Positions 59,463 to 64,000 of a stretch of DNA of 64,000 bases are shown here, piece after piece. Numbering within the stretch: the stretch's first letter is position 1; the number at the start of each line of letters is the position of its first letter. The notes beneath the pieces were generated by a model, which saw only the letters and a list, made by a program, of their open reading frames with translations, was not told where the DNA came from and ran no database searches. The position numbers were made by a program, and so were the translations under genes. The stretch spans positions 1 to 64,000 of the forward strand of contig CAMCYP010000019.1 of the NCBI GenBank assembly GCA_945885345.1. Reading direction: 5' to 3'. This DNA comes from Bordetella parapertussis (GTDB lineage: Bacteria; Pseudomonadota; Gammaproteobacteria; Burkholderiales; SG8-41).

Positions 59463-59960
59463 ATGACCCAGCTTCCGCTACGAATAGATATTCCTGGCCT
59501 CCTGGCCTGGCTGGCACTGTGTTTTATCGCCGCGGCCATTGGCGGCGCGGCTTCGATTCAGGCGGGACCGTTCTATATGCAACTGCTGCGGCCGGAGTGG
59601 GCGCCGCCGCCGGGAGTATTCGGCCCGGTGTGGTCGGTGCTCTACGCGATGATGGGCATTGCCGCGTGGCTGGTGTGGCGCGTCAGTGGATTTCGCGCGG
59701 CACGAACTGCACTGCTCCTGTTCCTGATCCAGTTGGCGGTCAACGCCTTGTGGTCCTGGCTGTTTTTTGGCTGGCATCGTGGCGCGCTGGCCTTCGCCGA
59801 TATCCTGCTGTTATGGGCGCTGATTGCCGCCACCGTGATCACCTTCTGGCGGGTGCGGCCGCTGGCCGGCGCACTGCTGCTGCCTTATTGGCTGTGGGTG
59901 AGTTTTGCCACGGCATTGAACTACGCGGTCTGGCAGCTTAATCCGCAAAGCCTGGGCTGA
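59463..59960 (+). CDS. tspO: TspO/MBR-family membrane protein
   Basis: A 165-residue five-helix protein of the TspO family. The family hallmarks are FYMQLLRPEWAPPPGVFGPV and WSVLYAMMGIAAWLVWRVSG, with NALWSWLFFGWHRGALAFAD and LNYAVWQLN in the later helices. TspO binds porphyrins and cholesterol-like ligands and, in Rhodobacter, modulates photosynthesis gene expression. Here its role is open. The last base of its stop is the first base of the next gene (TGATG). Confidence 0.95.
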   Translation: MTQLPLRIDIPGLLAWLALCFIAAAIGGAASIQAGPFYMQLLRPEWAPPPGVFGPVWSVLYAMMGIAAWLVWRVSGFRAARTALLLFLIQLAVNALWSWLFFGWHRGALAFADILLLWALIAATVITFWRVRPLAGALLLPYWLWVSFATALNYAVWQLNPQSLG

Positions 59961-60334
59961 TGAGCAAGCCGGTTAACAATCTGCTGCCGTATGTGATCTC
60001 GTTCATCGCCGGGCTGGCAATCTGCCTGTTCATCACAATGACCTCCGGGCGCAAGGAGGCCTGGGATGCCCCCATCTATTTCACCATCGGCATCCCGGTG
60101 ATGTGTCTGGTGATCTTCGCGATCAGCTACAAGTTTCCGCAGCGCGCCTGGCGCTGGGCCTTGAGCATGGCGATCGGACAGTCGGTGGCGATGGTACTGG
60201 GTGGTGGATCGGCATCGCTGTGGCCCTTGGCCATTATCGCGATGACGGTGGTGTCGCTGCCACAGTTCATCGCGGCCAAGGTTGCCAGTGGCATCGCCCA
60301 AGAAAGGACGCCCCCGGACGAGCCGGGGGCGTGA
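59960..60334 (+). CDS. Membrane protein of unknown function
   Basis: A 124-residue protein with four hydrophobic segments: LPYVISFIAGLAICLFITMT, YFTIGIPVMCLVIFAISYKF, WALSMAIGQSVAMVLGGGSA and LWPLAIIAMTVVSLPQFIAA. No named family. It is translationally coupled to TspO and may act with it. A GC-rich hairpin overlaps its last codons and stop. Confidence 0.75.
   Translation: MSKPVNNLLPYVISFIAGLAICLFITMTSGRKEAWDAPIYFTIGIPVMCLVIFAISYKFPQRAWRWALSMAIGQSVAMVLGGGSASLWPLAIIAMTVVSLPQFIAAKVASGIAQERTPPDEPGA
60308..60332. terminator. GC-rich hairpin at gene end
   Basis: Ten-bp stem ACGCCCCCGG (60308-60317) and CCGGGGGCGT (60323-60332) with a five-base loop. It overlaps the stop of the plus-strand gene and lies 18 bases from the end of the convergent TPR gene. 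No U-tract. Confidence 0.6.
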
Positions 60335-60349
60335 TCGCTTGCCGAAGGT

Positions 60350-60817
60350 TTATTGCGATTTTTTCTTGTAGTCGGCGATTTTTTCGCGCAGCTCGGTGAG
60401 TTCCTCGCAGGGGAAAAAGCACAGTTTGTCGAGTGCTGCGCGCTGCTCTTCCGCCTTGGCGAGGTTGTTCTGCATCAAATACAGTTCGCCGAGGTATTCG
60501 CGCGCGCCGCGGTGTTTGGGATCCAGCGCCAGCGCCTTGTCGTAATGTTTCAGCGCGATGTCGAGATGGCCTGAGTTGCGTTGTGCATAACCCAGCAGGT
60601 TCTGGATATCGGCGTTGTTGCCGTCACGCTGGGCGGCGGCATTCAGCGCAGTGATGGCGCGTGGCCAGTCCTTGGCATCGACGGCCTTTTTGCCGGCGAC
60701 GTAATCAGGATCGGCTTTTGCCGCGGCGGGGGCGGAGCTTTCGGAGCCCATGGCATGGGTCAGCGGAGCATTCAGGGTGGCGGCTAAACACAGCAGCAGG
60801 GTCAGGAGGGGGCGCAT
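60350..60817 (-). CDS. Exported TPR protein
   Basis: A 155-residue protein with a signal peptide (MRPLLTLLLCLAATLNAPLT, cleavage near THAMG) and two to three tetratricopeptide repeats: ALNAAAQRDGNNADIQNLLG, YAQRNSGHLDIALKHYDKAL and ALDPKHRGAREYLGELYLMQ. A final Cys pair (DKLCFFPCEEL) could be a disulfide. It probably mediates protein contacts in the periplasm. It is transcribed alone towards the TspO group. Confidence 0.85.
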   Translation of the reverse strand: MRPLLTLLLCLAATLNAPLTHAMGSESSAPAAAKADPDYVAGKKAVDAKDWPRAITALNAAAQRDGNNADIQNLLGYAQRNSGHLDIALKHYDKALALDPKHRGAREYLGELYLMQNNLAKAEEQRAALDKLCFFPCEELTELREKIADYKKKSQ

Positions 60818-60916
60818 GAGGCAGGCCTTTCAGCAATTTGGGTTGATGGACGATCGTGGCAGTAAAAACAGCGGCAGTCCCTGATTTATTCCCGGGCACG
60901 GCCAGAATAAAGCCGC

Positions 60917-61813
60917 ATGGGCATGGGATACCATAAGGCCGTGACAAGTTCATTAAATATCATCGGTCCGGGTCGCGTCGGGCGCACGCTGGGCGCGCTG
61001 CTGCAGCGTGCCGGTTTGTGCGCAGTACAGGATGTGCTGAGCGCGGAAATCGCCACCGCGGAATCCGCCGTGGCCTTCATCGGCGCCGGTCGCGCGGTGC
61101 GGGTGTTGCGCGAGATGCGCGCGGCCGAACTCTGGCTGCTGACGCCGCCGGATGCGGCGATTGCTTCTGTTGCCGACGCAGTGGCGGCGACCGGCCGCAT
61201 GCGCGCCGGTGATGTCGTGTTTCATTGCAGCGGTTCGCTGCCGTCTAGCGTTCTTGCATCGCTTACAGCGACCGGCGCTTTGATCGCCAGCGTGCATCCG
61301 CTGAAAAGTTTTGCCGATCCTGTGGCCGCGGTGCAGAGCTTCAAGGGCACGTACTGCGCAGCCGAAGGCGATGCGGCGGCATTGACAATGCTGACGCCGC
61401 TGTTCGAGCAACTCGGCGCGCAAGTTGCGGTGATCGATCCCGCCGGCAAGACGCTGTATCACGCGGCGAGTGTGCTGGTGTGCAATGACCTGACTGCCTT
61501 GATGGAAGCGGGGCTGCGCGCGTATGAGCAGGCCGGCATCGAGCGCCACACAGCACAGAGGATGATGGAGCCGCTGGTGCGCGAGACGCTGGACAATATT
61601 TTTGCGCTGGGCACCACGCGTGCATTGACCGGGCCGGTGGCGCGCGGCGATGCCGATGTGCTGACGCGGCAACTCTTGGCGCTGAACACGCTGGATCCGC
61701 GCATTGCTGATGCGTATCGAGCACTGAACCGCATTGCGCTGGACCTGGCGCGGGCGCAGGGCGGGGCGTCGGTAACAGCGCTGGATGCCGTGAATCAGGC
61801 GTTACAAAAATAA
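60917..61813 (+). CDS. Rossmann-like / DUF2520 domain protein
   Basis: A 298-residue protein. The N-terminal Rossmann fold starts SLNIIGPGRVGRTLGALLQR (G-x-G-x2-G for NAD(P)); the second half matches DUF2520: SVHPLKSFADP, YHAASVLVCNDLTALMEAGL and LTGPVARGD. This arrangement resembles ketopantoate reductase and pyrroline-carboxylate reductase relatives, so a reductase role is likely but the substrate is unknown. The start could be ATG 60917 or GTG 60941; the domain begins just after the latter. One dispersed AT-rich motif starts directly after its stop. Confidence 0.85.
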   Translation: MGMGYHKAVTSSLNIIGPGRVGRTLGALLQRAGLCAVQDVLSAEIATAESAVAFIGAGRAVRVLREMRAAELWLLTPPDAAIASVADAVAATGRMRAGDVVFHCSGSLPSSVLASLTATGALIASVHPLKSFADPVAAVQSFKGTYCAAEGDAAALTMLTPLFEQLGAQVAVIDPAGKTLYHAASVLVCNDLTALMEAGLRAYEQAGIERHTAQRMMEPLVRETLDNIFALGTTRALTGPVARGDADVLTRQLLALNTLDPRIADAYRALNRIALDLARAQGGASVTALDAVNQALQK

Positions 61814-61826
61814 CAATAAAAACAAT
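61814..61826 (+). repeat. AT-rich dispersed motif, copy 7 (exact core)
   Basis: Exact core CAATAAAAACAAT, then three bases and TTA. It follows the TAA stop of the DUF2520 gene with no gap and lies 70 bases before the thioesterase start. Confidence 0.6.
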
Positions 61827-61895
61827 TACTTATGATGTATCTGCAGAGTGCATCCCCAAACCGGGCGAGGGACGCTCGCTTGTTACAATCGACTG

Positions 61896-62900
61896 ATGAA
61901 CAAACCCCTGATTGCTGCAACGGTAGCCGCTCCGGCCACCACAACACCCGCCACTGACACGCTGGACGCGATACACGCACAAGTCCTGCGTGGCATCGCA
62001 CTCAACCGCGAACCCGGCTATCACTTCGCCGGTAATTTTCTTGACCTGTCGTATGACCATGTCAGCACTGATTACACTGCGCTGTCGGTGGATGTCGCGC
62101 CGCATTGCGCGGAAACCGATGGACAACTCAATCTGTCGGGCCTGGCGATCCTCGCCGATCTGGTGACCGCCGCTGCGGTGCGTGCAGGTCTGCCGTCGCA
62201 TACGCGGCTGGCGACAGTGACCATGAACCTGCAGTTCACCGGTGCCGCGCGCACTGGAAGACTGTCGGGCCGCGGCGCGATGCATGGTTTTGTGCAGGGC
62301 GCGGCCGGTCGCCAGGGCGTCAGTTCAATGAACATTCACAACGGCACCGATCTGGTCTGCACCGGCACCGCCACCTTCATGGTGCTGAAGCCGCCGAAGG
62401 GCGTGGAACTGCACCCGGTGCCGCACCGTCGCCGCGGCGAAAATCCGACGCCGGAGATTCCCGGCGGCAAGTTGCGTCCCGACGAGAAAAAAGTGCTGGT
62501 CGCCGCTGATGCCGCGATAGCGGATGTGCGTGCGCACGGTGGTTCATTCATCCAGCGTTTCTGGGGCGTGCAGGCGAAACATGTGGCCGGCGCCGCGCAA
62601 TCCACTGTGAAAAACGGTCCGCATATCGGCAACCGTGTCGGCCATGTGCAGGGCGGCATCCTGCTCGGGCTTGCCGCCGATAACGCCATCGCCGCGCTGA
62701 CGCCGCACTGGTCGCTGACGGCATTGTCAGCCTGGTACATCAGCCCCGGCGAAGGCCGCTCGTTGAAAATAAAATCGAAGGTCGTGCATCACGGTCGATT
62801 GATCGCGGTGGTGCGTACTGAGGTGACCTGCCGCGGCAAGGACGGTCGCCCGCGCAAGGTGTTCGAGCTGATGACCACGCACGCCAGCAAAACGGAATAA
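61896..62900 (+). CDS. Double-hotdog thioesterase-like protein
   Basis: A 334-residue protein made of two hotdog domains. The first holds LNLSGLAILADLVTAAAVRA (active-site helix with Asp) and VTMNLQFTGAARTGRLSGRG; the second has VGHVQGGILLGLAADNAIAA and LTALSAWYISPGEGRSLKIK. The duplicated pattern suggests an acyl-CoA thioesterase formed by fusion, acting as a pseudo-dimer. The ATG at 61896 follows a weak Shine-Dalgarno. The PA0069-type gene starts four bases after the stop. Confidence 0.85.
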   Translation: MNKPLIAATVAAPATTTPATDTLDAIHAQVLRGIALNREPGYHFAGNFLDLSYDHVSTDYTALSVDVAPHCAETDGQLNLSGLAILADLVTAAAVRAGLPSHTRLATVTMNLQFTGAARTGRLSGRGAMHGFVQGAAGRQGVSSMNIHNGTDLVCTGTATFMVLKPPKGVELHPVPHRRRGENPTPEIPGGKLRPDEKKVLVAADAAIADVRAHGGSFIQRFWGVQAKHVAGAAQSTVKNGPHIGNRVGHVQGGILLGLAADNAIAALTPHWSLTALSAWYISPGEGRSLKIKSKVVHHGRLIAVVRTEVTCRGKDGRPRKVFELMTTHASKTE

Positions 62901-62904
62901 GTCC

Positions 62905-64000
62905 ATGGCACTGCGCACGCTGTCAGGCAAGCACGCCGATCCGCGCAAGGGGCGCGGCGCGGGTGTGAATCCCGAGGGGCGTTTCGAGACAGTTGATCGC
63001 GAAGCCTTTGATGACGGCTGGCAGACGGGTGCTGATGATGAACCGGCCGCACTGAAAACCGTGGTCACCGACGAGCGCGCGAAATCGATCCTCTCGCGCA
63101 ACGATTCGCCGGACATTCCGTTCACGCAGTCGATCAATCCCTATCAGGGTTGTGAGCACGGCTGCATTTATTGTTATGCGCGACCCAGCCACGCCTATCG
63201 CAATCTGTCGCCGGGGATCGATTTCGAAACGCGGATATTTGCCAAGGTCAATGCAGCGGAATTGCTGCGCAGGGAATTGTCGAAGCCCGGCTATCAATGC
63301 GAGCTGATCGCGCTGGGCGCCAATACCGATCCGTACCAGCCGGCGGAACGCAGCCGCGGTATCACGCGCGGCATTCTGGAGGTTTGCGCCGAATTCAATC
63401 AGCCGGTGGGCATTGTCACCAAGAACGCGCTGGTCGAGCGCGACATCGACATACTTGCAGCAATGGCAAAAAAGGGGCTGGCGGAAGTGTTCGTGTCGGT
63501 GACCACGCTGGACCACGAACTGGCGCGACGCATGGAGCCGCGCTGTACCGCACCGGCTCGGCGCTTGCAGGCCGTGCGCACACTGGCGGATGCAGGAATC
63601 CCGGCCGGTGTGATGGTGGCGCCGGTGGTGCCCTTTCTCAACGATCATGAAATCGAGGCCATCGTCGAGGCGGCGGCAGCGCATGGCGCGCAGCGCGCGG
63701 CTTATATCCTGATGCGCCTGCCGTATGAGGTAAAAACCCTGTTCCGCGACTGGCTGGAACGGCATTACCCGCTGAAGGCGGCACATGTGATGAGCCGGGT
63801 GCAGGCGATGCGCGGCGGACGCGACAACGATCCGCAATTCGGCAGCCGCATGCGCGGTGCCGGGGAATTCGCCGATCTGCTGAAACAGCGCTTCAATGTC
63901 GCCTGCAAAAAGGCTGGTCTCAATCAGGCGCGGCGAGGTGAAGGCGGCAAGCGAGATACCACGCAATTCCGCGTGCCGGGCGCGGCGAAACAGGGCAGCC
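62905..64000 (+). CDS. PA0069-family radical SAM protein (3' partial)
   Basis: The reading frame runs off the end of the window after 365 residues. The radical SAM cluster motif is GCEHGCIYCYARP (C-x3-C-x2-C) near residue 80. The start ADPRKGRGAGVNPEGRFETV and the segment QSINPYQGCEHGCIYCYARP belong to the PA0069/SplB-like family, related to spore photoproduct lyase but of unknown function in Gram-negatives. EVFVSVTTLDHELARRMEPR and VAPVVPFLNDHEIE are further conserved blocks. The start is coupled to the thioesterase stop at four bases. Confidence 0.93.
   Translation, partial: MALRTLSGKHADPRKGRGAGVNPEGRFETVDREAFDDGWQTGADDEPAALKTVVTDERAKSILSRNDSPDIPFTQSINPYQGCEHGCIYCYARPSHAYRNLSPGIDFETRIFAKVNAAELLRRELSKPGYQCELIALGANTDPYQPAERSRGITRGILEVCAEFNQPVGIVTKNALVERDIDILAAMAKKGLAEVFVSVTTLDHELARRMEPRCTAPARRLQAVRTLADAGIPAGVMVAPVVPFLNDHEIEAIVEAAAAHGAQRAAYILMRLPYEVKTLFRDWLERHYPLKAAHVMSRVQAMRGGRDNDPQFGSRMRGAGEFADLLKQRFNVACKKAGLNQARRGEGGKRDTTQFRVPGAAKQGS

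Noticed and set aside
1-64000. CRISPR arrays, tRNA and rRNA genes, prophage
   Set aside because: No regularly spaced direct repeats, cloverleaf-like sequences, rRNA segments or phage structural genes were seen by reading.

Overview
The window looks like a chromosomal segment of a GC-rich betaproteobacterium, probably Burkholderiales or a relative. The main reason is the number of Bug/TctC-type periplasmic solute-binding proteins: seven intact genes and one decayed copy, none beside TctA/TctB membrane components. Coding is dense. Most genes are GC-rich, with a few AT-rich patches. I see no rRNA, tRNA, CRISPR array, prophage or complete insertion sequence. The strongest mobile signals are a RAYT transposase between inverted REPs, a MITE-like palindrome, and an attC-like site beside a HigBA toxin-antitoxin pair.

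Layout. 1-9 kb: the 3' end of a RecB/AddA-type nuclease, a Bug protein with a quinone-oxidoreductase-like enzyme, a Bug pseudogene, a Gly-rich exported protein, an MFS permease, a patatin phospholipase, a sirtuin and an adhesin-E-like protein. 9-18 kb: the RAYT/REP element, a hydrolase with a histone-H1-like tail, a Bug-Bug-split TPP decarboxylase-DinB cluster, a CBS protein, a cytochrome c/EF-hand/BON protein, and an MFS/carboxymuconolactone-decarboxylase pair. 18-29 kb: two similar modules in which an unusual SDR is divergent from a Bug gene, one followed by an alpha/beta hydrolase and the other by a class II aldolase. Between them lie an ABC exporter and an AT-rich block of three lipoproteins. 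29-34.5 kb: hotdog thioesterase, EptA-like phosphoethanolamine transferase, exported methyltransferase, UbiD decarboxylase and universal stress protein.

34.6-44.3 kb is a minus-strand run of seven genes that reads as one catabolic operon: 2Fe-2S subunit, a fused molybdopterin/FAD hydroxylase subunit, enol-lactonase-like hydrolase, ACMSD-like amidohydrolase, Bug, ThDP decarboxylase-like enzyme, Bug. The enzymes suggest hydroxylation of an aromatic or heteroaromatic acid followed by ring-product hydrolysis and decarboxylation, with the Bug proteins as candidate substrate binders; the substrate cannot be read from the sequence. 44.5-57 kb holds mixed housekeeping and accessory genes: MAPEG, a second exported methyltransferase, NIPSNAP, macro domain, LysR divergent from a CocE esterase, Nudix, a DUF4080-type radical SAM protein, DUF2237, Hsp15 and PhoD. 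57.5-64 kb has the attC-like/HigBA locus, small membrane proteins, TspO, a TPR protein, a DUF2520 protein, a double-hotdog thioesterase and the start of a PA0069-type radical SAM gene.

The most unexpected signal is a short AT-rich motif (core CAATAAAAACAAT, always followed three bases later by TTA). It occurs seven times, mostly just after stop codons, and once inside a coding sequence. I do not recognise it as a known site.
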